Assembly: GCA_019648995.1 (NCBI GenBank) | Contig: BLXT01008064.1 | Coordinates: 250,557-276,211, forward strand | Length of the DNA stretch: 25,655 bases | Direction of reading: 5' to 3' | DNA from: Plakobranchus ocellatus | Lineage: Eukaryota; Mollusca; Gastropoda; Plakobranchidae | In this document: one piece after another, positions 10,301-19,948 of the stretch | Numbering within the stretch: position 1 is the first letter of the stretch | Layout: each line of letters opens with the position of its first letter | Notes under the pieces: generated by a model | Seen by the model: the letters and a program-made list of their open reading frames with translations, nothing else | Database searches by the model: none | Told to the model about the DNA's origin: nothing | Program-made: the position numbers and the translations under genes

Positions 10301-11504
10301 TTGTTAGGCCTACCATCACTGACTGTTGTCCCGTCGACGGTCAGTCATTCACACTGTGACGTCACTCATTTGGACTAGGGTTTTTTTTCAACAGACATAT
10401 CTTTGCGAGAAAAGCAAATACGAAAATTCTGACCGCAAATTTGAAATCAGCGACCTCGATTTAAGGAAATCATTGCGGCAGAATTTCAATTTTAATGAAA
10501 ATAAAGAATTTCGGGATAATTTTCCCGTTTTAAATTTGTCAACTATACTTTTGAAAGTCAACTTTATTATCGAGACTTCGAGACTACCTATACGTGTCTT
10601 ATACCTAAAGAAGTTATAAACCCGGCATTGAACTTAGGCTCGGTGCGAGACTGTCTGATCGATGCTAGGCTCTTGCCATTGCCAGTCCCACGATAATACT
10701 ATGACAGAACTAATATAATACAACCAGACTTGCATATCTTGGATAAGTCTATGTCTCTTCAAAATGACCGAAAAGCAATTGCTCTACACATAAGCTCCAT
10801 TCGCAAAAGACGACAGCATTGTATTCAAAAAGAATGCATCGAGGCATTCCGCATTTTAGGGATAGAATAGGGAAATGTTTAATGGAATTTTCTGTTAGAG
10901 AAACGTTAATAAAACTGAATTCCAATGGTAACATTGAAATAAGTGACTCCAAGTTAAGCAAGACGGAGGCTAAATGTTAAGCAGTTGGCTTAGTGTTAGT
11001 GCCAATTTAGACAGGAAATGATATCCTCTACACTCTCCCCCGTCCTAAAGGTACACCACAATGATTGTTTGGAGCTTAGTTGAATTGAGTGGGTTCTTTT
11101 GTTTTCTTTTGTTTTGTTTAATCAGGATCAGTTCCCGTCATATTCAGGTTTGTTCCGCATTTTTGTCCTTGATGTTCCTCAAAAATTTTTTCAAGGGTAG
11201 GCATGTCTGGACATGTCAAGAGATGAGTGGGATAATTCAAAGTATTTTTAATTATATCTCTTTGAGTTTGAATTAACCACACTGTTTAAGTCCGTCTTTG
11301 CCAGCATTCCGAAGTATATATTTTTATATTGATCTAATTGTTAGTCCTCTCTCTCTCTCTTACTTTTCAGCTGAAGGTGTTGGAGATTTTATTTCATATT
11401 ACAGTGAGACAGTCAGGAAAGCTGCAGAGCACAATCAATNNNNNNNNNNNNNNNNNNNNNNNNNNNNNNNNNNNNNNNNNNNNNNNNNNNACACCACAAA
11501 ATGA
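3351..11504 (+). CDS. MIS12: MIS12 kinetochore complex subunit (six coding exons; C-terminus in an assembly gap)
   Basis: The product is the Mis12 subunit of the four-protein MIND/Mis12 complex, which links centromeric CENP-C to Ndc80 at the outer kinetochore. I assembled coding exons 3351-3522, 4184-4251, 4719-4817, 5697-5837, 8959-9079 and 11371 to about 11504. All introns are GT-AG and the phases agree (1,0,0,0,1). Residues 41-51 read QYEAQHFGFTP, matching the vertebrate signature YEAQFFGFTPQ. Exon 4 has IPESVVLPEDRC, matching human IPSNILLPEDKC. Residues from about 140 onward form a charged coiled coil (EEKEVEEKKSNLKE, then RLNQHLEESNQLQRS), and exon 6 has GVGDFISYYSETVRK. The visible part is 223 residues. 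If the 51-N gap is true to size, the frame closes at 11504 for about 244 residues, against 205 in human. The first ATG (3351) has a good GTCATGG context. It follows a pyrimidine-rich AG acceptor at 3330-3331, so an upstream non-coding exon is likely. Human MIS12 has, as far as I recall, a single coding exon. Confidence 0.93.
4366..4520. mobile_element. 155-bp MITE in MIS12 intron 2
   Basis: The ends are CAGGGATGCCAGT and its complement ACTGGCATCCCTG, a 13-bp near-terminal inverted repeat. The element is flanked directly on both sides by AGATAT (4360-4365 and 4521-4526), a 6-bp target-site duplication. It is AT-rich and non-coding. The CAGGGATG end resembles hAT-type termini, but hAT usually makes 8-bp duplications, so the superfamily is left open. 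Confidence 0.8.
4817..5045 (+). repeat. Minisatellite starting at the exon-3 splice donor of MIS12
   Basis: Imperfect repeats with units of roughly 27-35 bp follow the pattern GTAATTCATGTGTTTGATGTTG plus a G-rich spacer, with about seven or eight units. The first unit contains the actual splice donor of exon 3 (GAG|GTAATTC at 4815-4824). Some later units therefore repeat a GGTAATTC word, for example near 4871 and 5026. Confidence 0.7.
5775..7175 (+). repeat. 177-bp tandem array containing the 3' end of MIS12 exon 4 and its splice donor
   Basis: The unit comprises about 70 bp equivalent to the end of exon 4 (coding EEKEVEEKKSNLKERIIA), the donor GCT|GTGAGT and about 107 bp of the following intron. 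The word GATCATAGCT and its variants recur at 5828, 6005, 6701, 6878 and 7055. Spacing is exactly 177, apart from one interval enlarged by a 517-bp MITE plus a 2-bp duplication. The extra exon-like blocks are 5942-6014, 6638-6710, 6815-6887 and 6992-7064. The copies carry two extra bases relative to the true exon and an upstream in-frame TGA, so they cannot serve as coding exons. The copy ending at 6887 has also lost the GT. The last unit (to about 7175) is the most diverged. Confidence 0.88.
6038..6554. mobile_element. 517-bp TA-flanked MITE (Tc1/mariner-like) inside the tandem array
   Basis: The terminal inverted repeats are CTATAATGGCCCTAATAAT and, from the other end, CTATAGTGGCCCTAATAAT (18/19). 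They are flanked by TA on each side (6036-6037 and 6555-6556). Removing the element and one TA restores the 177-bp spacing of the host array exactly, which proves an insertion into a pre-existing array. Inside are short GGAATAATAGTG repeats, a CATCAT microsatellite (6246-6300), poly(A) runs and a near-palindrome around 6515-6540. No transposase is visible. Confidence 0.85.
7370..7396. repeat. Poly(T) tract
   Basis: A nearly uninterrupted T run in MIS12 intron 4. It could be the tail of a decayed minus-strand retroposon, but no SINE or LINE body is recognisable beside it. Confidence 0.8.
7515..7671. mobile_element. Small palindromic element (~157 bp)
   Basis: Long inverted arms at 7515-7546 and 7635-7671 share AAAATTCTAGAAAC and AGAGATGATCT with a few gaps, enclosing a 90-bp core. 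The core recurs alone at 8119-8208. It is probably a MITE or foldback element; target duplication is not clear because the right side runs into a C/G homopolymer and an N gap. Confidence 0.6.
7678..7706. other. Poly(C)-NNN-poly(G) junction, likely assembly artefact
   Basis: A run of C is followed by three N and then 16 G. Opposed C and G homopolymers around a tiny gap suggest a collapsed or wrongly joined homopolymer rather than real genomic sequence. Confidence 0.7.
8119..8208 (+). repeat. Second copy of the 90-bp core found at 7543-7632
   Basis: The two 90-bp segments (from ATCTGAGTTTTG to GCTGG) are about 95% identical and equally long, in direct orientation, 576 bp apart. This copy lacks the inverted arms present around the first. 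Confidence 0.85.
9418..9575 (+). repeat. 81-bp tandem duplication in MIS12 intron 5
   Basis: Two head-to-tail copies begin GGCTGTTTACAAATACT at 9418 and 9499 and differ at only a few positions, so the duplication is recent. It is intronic and creates similar but meaningless open frames on both strands. Confidence 0.85.
9915..11209. mobile_element. 1,295-bp non-autonomous DNA transposon in MIS12 intron 5
   Basis: The ends are CAGACATGCCTACC (9915-9928) and its exact complement GGTAGGCATGTCTG (11196-11209). GACATG stands directly outside both ends (9909-9914 and 11210-11215) as a 6-bp target-site duplication. The left subterminal 100 bp is rich in TTCCGGAA and CCGGAATTT words. A palindromic CCGTCGACGG (10331-10340) and a consensus CRE, TGACGTCA (10357-10364), lie inside. 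Open frames at 10154-10378 and 10326-10619 show no transposase motif. CpG content and subterminal words resemble the 155-bp element at 4366, which shares the CAG..ATGCC terminus and the 6-bp duplication. Confidence 0.85.
11440..11490. other. Assembly gap (51 N) inside the last MIS12 exon
   Basis: A run of 51 N falls in the terminal coding exon of MIS12 and hides about 17 codons of the C-terminus. The frame set by the upstream exon reopens after the gap as Thr-Thr-Lys and then a stop at 11502-11504, but this holds only if the gap length is exact. The sequence AATGATGGTAGG just after it could also be read as a splice donor. Confidence 0.97.
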
Positions 11505-12710
11505 TGGTAGGAGTAATTGGGTAATGTTATTATTACAATATAATATACAAAATTCTCTGTCTTTAATGTTTTGAGGCAGTCCGGCAAAGTTTGACATTGT
11601 GTGAAGGGTTTTGGGGAGGGGAGCTGATCTTTCGTAGGGGATGTTTTTGCCACAAATTTCTCATTTTGGATTGATACTCGAGGCATTGTATATAATTCAA
11701 TAGAACTCTGATATGTTTCTTATTACTGTCGTATTGTGTCTTTTAAAATTATGCTGTTCAGTATTGCACACATGTTCTTTTTCTAAGTTTTATGTAAAAA
11801 ATTACTGTGCCTTTTTTCTATATCAAACATGGCTTAAATTATGTTTTGATTGACTCAAGTTAAATGTAGAAAGGGACTGTTGTCTTATGAGTTCTTTACT
11901 GCTATGTATCAATAAGAATAAAGTAGTGAGTAGTGTTAGATCAAGGGATTAAAAAATGGGAGGTTTGATATTGTGTGCTCAAGAGACATACTGCGGTACA
12001 TTAATTGTCATATCAGCAAGAGATAATATATTTTTGTGAATTTATAAATATTTTTGCCATTGGTTTGGGCTTCACATTGATTTTGTTAATTTCTAATTAG
12101 AAAGAGCACTGGACTTGCTATTTTTACAAATTGCATCTATTGTCTTATCTTTTGTATAATGCCTAACCATGTTCCTTAAAATATGTACAATTTGTGAAAT
12201 AAAATCGACTCTTTATATCGTGCATAATTTTGTAGTACCGATACTGCTAACCAGGCAGTTAAATGATCTACTGTATATTTCTCACTGTCATGAACTAAGT
12301 AGGGGTCCTTGTCTTGAAATATGTTTATACACTCATTTTCCCTTTATCAACAAAAAAGCACACATATTAAATTCATGTACCTGGGTACCAAAACAAAGCA
12401 TGGACATGTATAACCGATCAAAACAAAAAACCTGTAAGTTCTAGAATAAATTCTAAGTATTAAATGTTGATAATGGATTTTTTGCATGTAACTTGGAATA
12501 TACCAGGAAAAAAAGTTTTCCATAAACTTCAAAATTGTGAGTGTTTTGAGTAAATTGAAATAAATAAATTTATGCATAAATAACAACAAAAAAAAAAGGC
12601 CGTTAAAGCCCTCCTCAAGCTTTACATTGTCCTTGTGCTGCTTTGTTGTGATTTTGAGTCTAAAATATGTTTTACATAAACCTGGAAATTGTGCTTTGAA
12701 ATAAATTGAT
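11505..12710 (+). other. Probable MIS12 3' UTR and flank with two candidate poly(A) signals
   Basis: The region is AT-rich with no convincing coding sequence. AATAAA at 11917-11922 is about 410 bases after the putative stop. Another AATAAA at 12700-12705 is followed after about 15 bases by a CA dinucleotide at 12721-12722, a plausible cleavage site. Several other AATAAA-like words lie between them, so the true 3' end cannot be fixed from sequence alone. Confidence 0.4.
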
Positions 12711-12821
12711 TGATGCATTTACAAAAAAAGAAATGCCCTTCAACCTTCTTGATCTTTATTATATGGCGCATTATTTTATTTTGTGTACTTTTTAACATTC
12801 TTTAATGTCACAATAGCATTA

Positions 12822-12885
12822 GTAAAAAGGTAAAGTGAGTCCCATGTATGTTCCAAACTTCGAGGAACTAGGACTGACCCATATT
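12822..12885 (-). mobile_element. Truncated SINE 3' fragment
   Basis: About 62 bp resembles the 3' end of the SINE at 23603-23855 in the same orientation (plus-strand words TAAAGTGAGTCCCATG, TCCAAACTTCGAGGAAC and AGGAC). It lacks the tRNA head, as expected of a 5'-truncated retroposon or a shared LINE-type 3' tail. Confidence 0.55.
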
Positions 12886-13769
12886 TAGAAAACTTTTTTT
12901 CACTACAAGCTGATGCAAAAAGAGAAAGAAAAAAGAATGCTTGTGATGTCAAAATACTTGGATGTTTTAATTCAGACAGATATAGTTAACATTTTCAGTT
13001 TGACATACAAAAACACATTAAAAAATATCCAAAAGAAAAACAGTTAATAATCAATAGTGTGCATCTAAAAAAAAAAGCATAAATGTGTAATCTCATCTTT
13101 TCACATAAAATATTAATAACTTCAATTTCTCAGATTTTATAATCAGTTTTAATTAAAAAATTTCCTTTTCCTGTGGCGCTACTTCACATTCATCTCAACT
13201 GAAGTACACAATTTTCATTCATTAGGTGAAGGTAATATGTAAAATAAACATGAAAATTTGAAATAGGATATAAAAACTATTACATGTGTCAGGTAGGGCC
13301 TACATAAAAAGGTACTTACAAAATAAATTACTTGCCTTGACAAGAAATTAAAATATAGTTGAGGATAGTTCTATGGACTCCTCATGGTGAATTGAATTAT
13401 TGTAAACGTATTTGTAACAAAGTTCTGCACTTCTAAGCAAAAGCTGCATAAATCTGAGATTATTAATATACAAAATTCTATTTCACTGTTTTCCCCCTCA
13501 ATGAATCATGATATTAAACAGTACTTTGTACACACACTTAAGTTGCAGGTTAAGTCTGAAAAGAAGGACCTTTTGGAAAAAGAACGAATTTTGTCACTGG
13601 GAAATGGAAAGATCTGAAAAAGTGCCAAATTAATAATTACCTGTAAGCTTACAGTGCTGTGCTCACATACTATTTAGACAAATTGAAGTTCACATGAGGG
13701 AAAAATTAATCAATTTAAATGGGTGATCAATTTTTAGTTAATCTTCTATTGAACTCGAATAATGCTTGT
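12886..13769. other. AT-rich intergenic sequence, nothing recognised
   Basis: Between the truncated SINE tail and the tRNA-like segment I see only AT-rich sequence with short homopolymers. Open frames are short and lack domain-like composition. Confidence 0.5.
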
Positions 13770-13850
13770 GATGCCAGTGGCCTATGATATTGATAAAGGC
13801 TCTGACTTAAAATTAAGAAGGTTGCAAGTTGAATCCTGGTTGAAGTTCTT
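13770..13850 (+). mobile_element. Degenerate tRNA-Arg-like SINE head
   Basis: The segment reads like a worn tRNA-Arg. It has an A-box-like AGTGGCCTATGATATTGATA at 13776-13795, then CTGACTT, then a B-box-like GGTTGCAAGTTGAATCC at 13820-13836. Arm pairing is too poor for a working tRNA and the D region is longer than normal. I call it the 5' part of an old SINE; the body downstream is not recognisable. Confidence 0.5.
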
Positions 13851-13999
13851 AAAGCAAGATTTAGTGCAGTATTTTTGGGATGGGCAACGAGATAACATTA
13901 TATGCTGTAAAAGTATGTACATGTATACATGTATCCAAAAAATGCCAATTTCAACAAAACGTTGCGATGCAATTTGATTGCAAGAGGAAGCAAATTGTC

Positions 14000-14640
14000 A
14001 CTAATATTTAGATCACTAAAGGTGGGGTAAGTTAAGTTCATGAGATTGTAACAAGACATATTCATTAGCGGTGCTAAATTTAAAAGATTGCCAGGTACTA
14101 TTTCATCTTTGAATTTTGCCAATGAGGCAAGTTGCTGCTGAGATTCTCAATTCTAAACTTTAGCATGTGATAACAGTACAGCAAAATGCCACAAGCTGGC
14201 AAAAAACTTCCTATCTTGGGATCCATGTCTTATGCTTTCTAGGGGAAAGACAGTCTAGAATTTTTAAAATATTCTTGTGATGATTCACAAACTTGTCTTG
14301 AAAATGATTGTAAATCTCAAGACACTTGTGAAATGTATTATGATGATGATGTATTTTATGATATATGTAATACGCATGACCATGTTATTAAAAAACTGTA
14401 GTCTACTGTTAGAAAGGATGGCGGGTATGAGAATTTCGGTGCTATGATTGAAAACTACAAGGAGGAATTTTTCAAAGGGGGAGATTCTACTATCACTTGA
14501 TTTTTGTTTTGTGTTGCCCTTTTGTATGGTCTTACAACTACTGCTAAAGATGTTGTTTCAAGTATGTAAAAGAAGGGAATCTGCTACTGATTCACACAGG
14601 CTGTTCCCATTGTTTTAAAAGTAGAATAAATTCAATTTTA
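14000..14640 (+). pseudogene. Broken protein-coding remnant of unknown family
   Basis: Stretches of the plus strand have coding-like composition in changing frames. There is a Cys/Asp-rich stretch at about 14243-14396, with words such as KYSCDDSQTC and MYYDDDVFYDICN. A Gly/Glu/Lys-rich stretch follows at about 14406-14500, with YENFGAMIENYKEEFFKGG. AATAAA at about 14625 could be a poly(A) signal. The sequence carries several breaks and is not a working gene. I do not recognise the family; it could be a host retropseudogene or a fossil of some mobile or viral gene. Confidence 0.4.
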
Positions 14641-16299
14641 TATAACATGGGTTATATTCTTAGTCTTGGTAGCAGAACAATTTAAAATCAGAACATCAAC
14701 AGCATATGAAAAAGCAAAGACATATAATTATAGATATACGAATTTTTAAAATCATACAATAAAAAGTAAAGCAAAAATATACTGACAATTGCCCTACGAT
14801 TCCCAAGTTGTATGCTTGTCATTTAGGGACATAGTTGAAGTAATTTTTAATGATTTTTTAACGGCATAAAAAACTGCAATGCCTCGGTAAAGGATGCATA
14901 ACCTCTGCACCATTAACAAAAGGTGGCAGAGTCCATTACCAAATAACTCAAACTCTATGTGGTTATGGATTGTTTTGGGAAAGTGCTTTGTTAATGCTTG
15001 CTAGGGTTGGACATTTTAAATAATTGAAACATATCCAAACACTCCAGATGTATCATCTTTCCAACTTTTGCTTAAAAACCAATAATTGAGAGGGGAAACA
15101 TGAAACCACTAATCCTGAAGTTGTTTGGCATAGGCCAAAACAAAACAAAAAAGCCTAGTGAAAAGTTGAAAAACAAAAGGCTTTGGACTTAAGCATCTTG
15201 CAGTTTCAAACAATTAAGTACCCAACTTGAGACAGAATTTGATATTTTGAGCTGTCACATTCTGTAGTTAGCAATCAATATTTTGACTAGTTTGAGGTCA
15301 ACAAACATTACAGGTTACACCAGAAACAAGGAAAAAAATACATATGATATAGTGAACACAAATTAGCCACAGCTGTATGCCCTTAAGACTTAATACAATT
15401 TCTGAAAGCAACAAATTCTGCATATTTTACAAGCTGGTGTTAATTTTTTCTTGGACCCCAAATCATTTTTGAAAATTGTTTCCAGAGTCACCTAGTTTAT
15501 TGCTTTCAACTCCACATAACTTTTCTAATGTAGTGTACCACTGAATAATTGAGCAACGCTGACATTCTACTTCTTCAGATGTGAGTTCTATGACTGAAAT
15601 CAGCAAGAAGAGCTCTCTAGTGCACCCTGTCTGCAAATACACTCTGCAAAATCATAATATTCAGCCTTTTACTTTTTAGTGTTGCCCAAGTTTTAACAAA
15701 TTTTAAGAAAACCATGAAAAAAGTGTGACATATTCAAAGACATTAGGAATGAAAAAAAAATTTGGAGAATCTGTCGTGAAAGAAAAAAAAAAAAAAAAAA
15801 AAAAATCAAATACATTCAAATTTCTTTAAAAATTTAGATCTTGAATAGTTTATCCGAGATCACCAAGAAAATTTTTCCAATTTGTAGTTTAAAACAACAC
15901 CTAGATGGGAATACGAACAACCAACAAATCTATACTTTCTTTTATGAATTCGGTGGGGAGAATTTGGAGAATATAAATGATCATAAAAAAAAGGCCCAGA
16001 AAAGCCTGGCTATTCTAAATGAACTTGCACTCCATTAAATATATTTTATTACTGTTAACCATAATCAGGTCTAGCAGTTAAAGTCTAATGTCATGTCAAT
16101 TACTGTTAAAAGCCATTTCATGCCAGATCCATGCAAGTTCACACATACAGAATTATCTTTCGTTGGATTCTGCTTGGCATTAAAAATTTCCGCCACTTCT
16201 GAAACCCTTTTCAGATTAAAACTTCAAACTGACAAAGCTTTTGGGTATGTCGCATGCCATTTCATTCTAAAACCTCTGCTCCTAAGGTGTTTGCAGATT
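14641..16299. other. AT-rich intergenic sequence between MIS12 and FIS1
   Basis: No gene or element is recognisable. A 24-base A-run lies at about 15782-15805. A 65-codon plus-strand frame at 15841-16038 begins at TTG and has no recognisable motif; I do not call it. Part of this stretch may be a long FIS1 3' UTR read from the other strand. Confidence 0.45.
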
Positions 16300-16437
16300 T
16301 TCTGATCTTTCTCAAGCTTTTATTTCCAACAATTCTATGTATGCATTAGAGTTAAAAATTTGGGGGTACTGAGGACCTCCAAAGTGTTTTACACTGTATA
16401 TATCACAAAAGTGGGGTGCACTATTCTCGCTAATCTA
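16300..16437 (-). other. Probable FIS1 3' UTR with AATAAA signal
   Basis: On the minus strand, AATAAA (plus-strand 16319-16324) lies about 115 bases after the FIS1 stop codon. That gives a short 3' UTR typical of a compact housekeeping gene. More distal signals exist in the AT-rich sequence further left and cannot be excluded. Confidence 0.45.
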
Positions 16438-19400
16438 TCATTTTCTTATTGCTGCTATCGTTGCGGCCACAACACCACCAAGAGCGAGGGCTGCACCTCC
16501 AACCACAGCCATGCCAATGAGTCCATCTGCAGGCATGAAAAAAAAAACATGTGAACGGAAATAAAATTCAGGAAGCTGTGTTCTAGCTGTGAGGGATCAA
16601 AAGCAATCAATTTTAAACCTCTCGGAAAAAAAATCATAAATTGTCATCTGTGGCAAGAGAAAAGCAAAAAGATAAAAATTAGTCCATGTTCTTTGTTGAA
16701 AAAAAAGAAAACAAAAAACCGAATTAAAAGCCTTTTACTTTATACACCGAATATTATCATTGTGCTATCTACACATGAGTCCCTTTTTTTTTTTTTAAAG
16801 TTTTTAAATTTCTTACAAGCAGTTATTGATGACCAAACAACCGATTGTAATCTTTTCAAATTTGCAAACACCTATTACTTTAGAAGTAAAAAAAAAAGTA
16901 TACAAATACCACAGTCCCAGAAACAAATAAATAAGTTAACAATAAATAATCTTCAATAGTGGTTGAGGGAAATGAAATCAATATTGTAAAAGAATACAGC
17001 CAAAATTCAATGATAGGGCGAACTGTTTGTACATTTACTCTGTGTTTTTCAAATTTGTTCAACTAAGTTTGAGTTGGTGGCCATATTCTTTTATGATATT
17101 ATTAATACATTTAAGAACCACTCCCACAAAAAAAAAATCTATTTACACAACCATTTTGATTGAATACTCAAACATGAATTTAATCACAGCTGCAAAAATT
17201 GATAACTTCTATAATGCATAGTTTTTCTTTGCATATAAGTTATAAATTAGCAGGTTGAAAAATGAACCATTGATATAACTGGCTGCAGTGGCCAGATTCA
17301 AATTTCACGCCCAGCTGCACTAATCTCATTCAACCCTCACAATCAAAAGAACAAAGTCTTGAGCAAAAGAGAAAGATTTGAAACTCTGCAAAACATTTCC
17401 AAGACTCACCGGTTTTTAGCTTTTTCTTGATGTAAGCTTTGAGTTCCTTTGCTTGTCTATTGCTGGGCTCAATTTTGAAAATTGGTTCAACGTAGTCTAA
17501 AGCCTTCTCATACAGCTGGGGACAAAGAAATGGTGCTCTTTGATATCTCCGCTGGAAAGATTAAACAATACCGAAACCAAGAGCAAAACAAACGGATAGT
17601 AGAAGTAAATTTATAATTGTTGCAGCCTCTCTCAGCTCAACAACTGAAGTTGTGGATTTATCTGATTGGATTAAAATGGAAATATGAAACAAAAATAAAT
17701 ATGGGTAAAATTACATATTTCTTTGTGTGTAGAAGTACATAATATGGCATGCCTATAGAAAGCTGTGGGATCTACTAGTTTAAGAGATAAACTAGCAATG
17801 CAACTGTTTTCATAGAAATGCAACAACATTCATGGGATCAATCCAAAATCAGCTTGGAGTCAGAAATGTGACAGTGACACTTTTGGGAAACATGCATTCA
17901 AAATGTGATTTCCATGTTTTGAAAAAAAAAAGCTAACATCTCTCTGTTTGAATACTCACAAAAACTGTTATATGATGCAAAAAAAATACATGTATACTGA
18001 ATGTGCCTTTATAAGCAGCACCACTCAAAAAAATGCAAAGTAGAATTTCTTTCAATCAAAAATAGCTAAACTGAAATAACCGGTTGAACCAAAAAGAATA
18101 TTTTGGACAGAATGCTATATAATTTTTATTTATACCCTTTTCAACCGAAAATCTTCTTAAACCAAAATAAAAACTATGGTTCAATAAATTTGGTTTAAAA
18201 GGATTCCACTGCACTTCAAAATGTTTTTCTCCTGATAATAAGCCTTATGAAAACATTAATATGCTTATAATAATACATTTACATCTCATAATCTCAGTAG
18301 AGGATCAGCAGATAAATCTCATAATCTCAGTAGAGGAGTAGCAGATAAATCTCATAATCTCAGTAGGGGATTAGCATAAATTTCTGCTCTGTTTTCACCA
18401 TCACTATCTATCACACTGAAGAGAATTTGAGGTTACATCAACAATTTCAAATATATATGCTAAAGGCCATATGTGACTCACTTGTACTAGACTTAAGGAT
18501 TGATAATGAAGTCACTAGTCACACTTTTGATATTTTAAACCATTGATGGAGCCTGAAACTGCACTTTGTGAATTTTTAGTAGAGTGTAAACTGGATATGG
18601 GTATGTAGAGTGTGGGCCACACTATAAACCTATAAATTTTGTGGGGAGGACACAGGAAAATTTTTTTAATTTGAAGCGGAAAAAAAAAAAATTCTTTTTT
18701 AAAATGTTACAGGCAGTACCCAACTTATTAGACCTGGACTCAAGACGATATGAGTAGAGCAACTTCGAAGGGCAATCGAACTGAAGTGAAAGTTAGGAGT
18801 ATCTACCTTCACTGCAAGAATTAACTGTATCATACCAGAAACACCCCCGGTTGCAAAAGCACTAATAAGCCTGAAATAATGGCAGACTACACTACAAATT
18901 CAAGTACCAGTTGATAGCTTAGGTAGCAAGGGCAACCTACTAACCTATTATGATGCAAACTCAACCCCGACTTTTTGAAACTGATCATATAAAGTGAGAA
19001 CTTATATTATCTGCCATATTCCTTGACATACCTTCAATCTTGTGTAAGCAATGGCAATGAAAAAGTAATAGTCCCTCATGGACTGGTTGTCTGAAGAACT
19101 TCTGAGAAGGTCTGGTGACAATTAAAAAAAAAGGCCAAACATATTTTTATTTTAAATGATTACATTATGTATGAGTCTTCCTCCTAGCAGTACAAAGTAA
19201 GCAGCCAAAGTGTTAAAATTTACACGATGAACTTTTATAAATGAAAAAAAAAAAGACAGGACAAAAGCTATTTAAAAAAAAAGTTTGAGAGACCAGAATT
19301 ATAGATTATCTTCATGGTTGATTCAACTTTTAATAACAATTAAAAAAAAATCCCCTAAAAAATGAAAAGAACAAATATTTGTCAACACTCAACTGCTTTA

Positions 19401-19948
19401 ATTTTGAAAAAAAATTCCAAAAAGCTATAAAAGTAGTTCCTTTTTTAATGGCTGTAATTCAAACATGAGTAACAGAATGATATGATTTTACTAACCCATT
19501 AACAAACTGACTCCTTTGTACTTGTCTTCCTCATACTTGCTTCTCACAAGACAGAGGGCATAGTCAAACTGTGTCTTCTCGCTGACGTGTCCTCGTCTTT
19601 GTTGCTCTAGGTAGACACTTTCATATTTCTGGGTATGAGAGATAAAATTACCTTTTCATCATGATTCACGTTTTTCTGTAGGCTCTTTATCTAATGCTTC
19701 ATGTCAAAGACCAAGGCAAAAAAATCCCTCAAAATATAGTCTTATTGTAGGATTTAAACTAAAAGTTCCTAAAAACTGACGTATAATTAACTTGTTTGAT
19801 TTTTCGTAATTACATAATTAATTATATACAGGAATTAAAAAGAAACCAACTTCATTTTTTATGCAATTTCAATCAGAATCGTTTCTTCTAAAGTTTAGCC
19901 TACCTTCAGATCAGTTGCACTGACATTCTCATTAACAATTTCCTCCAT
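16438..19948 (-). CDS. FIS1: Mitochondrial fission 1 protein, complete in five exons
   Basis: FIS1 is a tail-anchored outer-membrane adaptor of mitochondria and peroxisomes that recruits fission factors to the cytosolic face. Coding exons on the minus strand are 19948-19904, 19628-19496, 19111-19032, 17515-17410 and 16526-16438 (45+133+80+106+89 nt = 150 codons plus TGA). Intron phases 0,1,0,1 all agree and every boundary is GT-AG. The start MEEIVNENVSATDLK corresponds to human MEAVLNELVSVEDLL. Residues about 30-60 (SEKTQFDYALCLVRSKY) and 68-105 (MRDYYFFIAIAYTRLKLYEK) form the two TPR-like repeats of the family. Residues about 123-147 (GLIGMAVVGGAALALGGVV and onward) are the single C-terminal membrane anchor, closed by a very short basic Arg-Lys tail. 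The length of 150 is close to human 152. The start context is AAGGATGG. Nothing in the frame looks damaged. It faces MIS12 tail to tail, with 4.9 kb between the two stop codons. Confidence 0.96.
18037..18213. mobile_element. Possible decayed pogo/Tigger-like MITE in a FIS1 intron
   Basis: The right end, read inward, is CAGTGGAATCCTTTTAAACC, which resembles the CAGTRGAACC-type ends of pogo/Tigger elements. The left end, GTAGAATTTCTTTCAATC, is only a loose inverse match. The interior has AACCGGTTGAACC and GGTTTAAAAGG words typical of such elements. There is no clear TA duplication. Confidence 0.35.
18283..18381. repeat. 33-bp tandem repeat, three copies, in a FIS1 intron
   Basis: ATCTCATAATCTCAGTAG starts at 18283, 18316 and 18349, spaced exactly 33 bp, with one to four differences between copies. 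It is intronic and looks like a young minisatellite. Confidence 0.9.

Noticed and set aside
10154-10619. Transposase inside the 1,295-bp element
   Set aside because: The frames are short and show no catalytic acidic-residue pattern or DNA-binding motif that I can identify.
12169-12718. Plus- and minus-strand open frames in the MIS12 3' region
   Set aside because: AT-driven composition rich in Phe, Ile, Tyr and Lys with no motif; more likely 3' UTR.
13770-13850. Functional tRNA-Arg gene
   Set aside because: Stems do not pair well and the D region is too long; it is better explained as a SINE head.
13762-13977. Plus-strand open frame
   Set aside because: It overlaps the tRNA-like SINE head and has no protein similarity that I recognise.
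14287-14331. Imperfect hairpin CACAAACTTGTCTTGA / TCAAGACACTTGTG
   Set aside because: It falls inside the coding-like remnant and has mismatches; probably fortuitous.
15841-16038. 65-codon plus-strand frame before the FIS1 3' end
   Set aside because: Starts at TTG after a poly(A)-rich stretch; no motif or splice support.
16360-16554. Plus-strand open frame antisense to FIS1
   Set aside because: It is the complement of the last FIS1 exon, whose minus-strand reading is conserved.
18283-18381. CRISPR-like repeat
   Set aside because: Three contiguous 33-bp units with no spacers in an animal intron: a minisatellite, not a CRISPR array.
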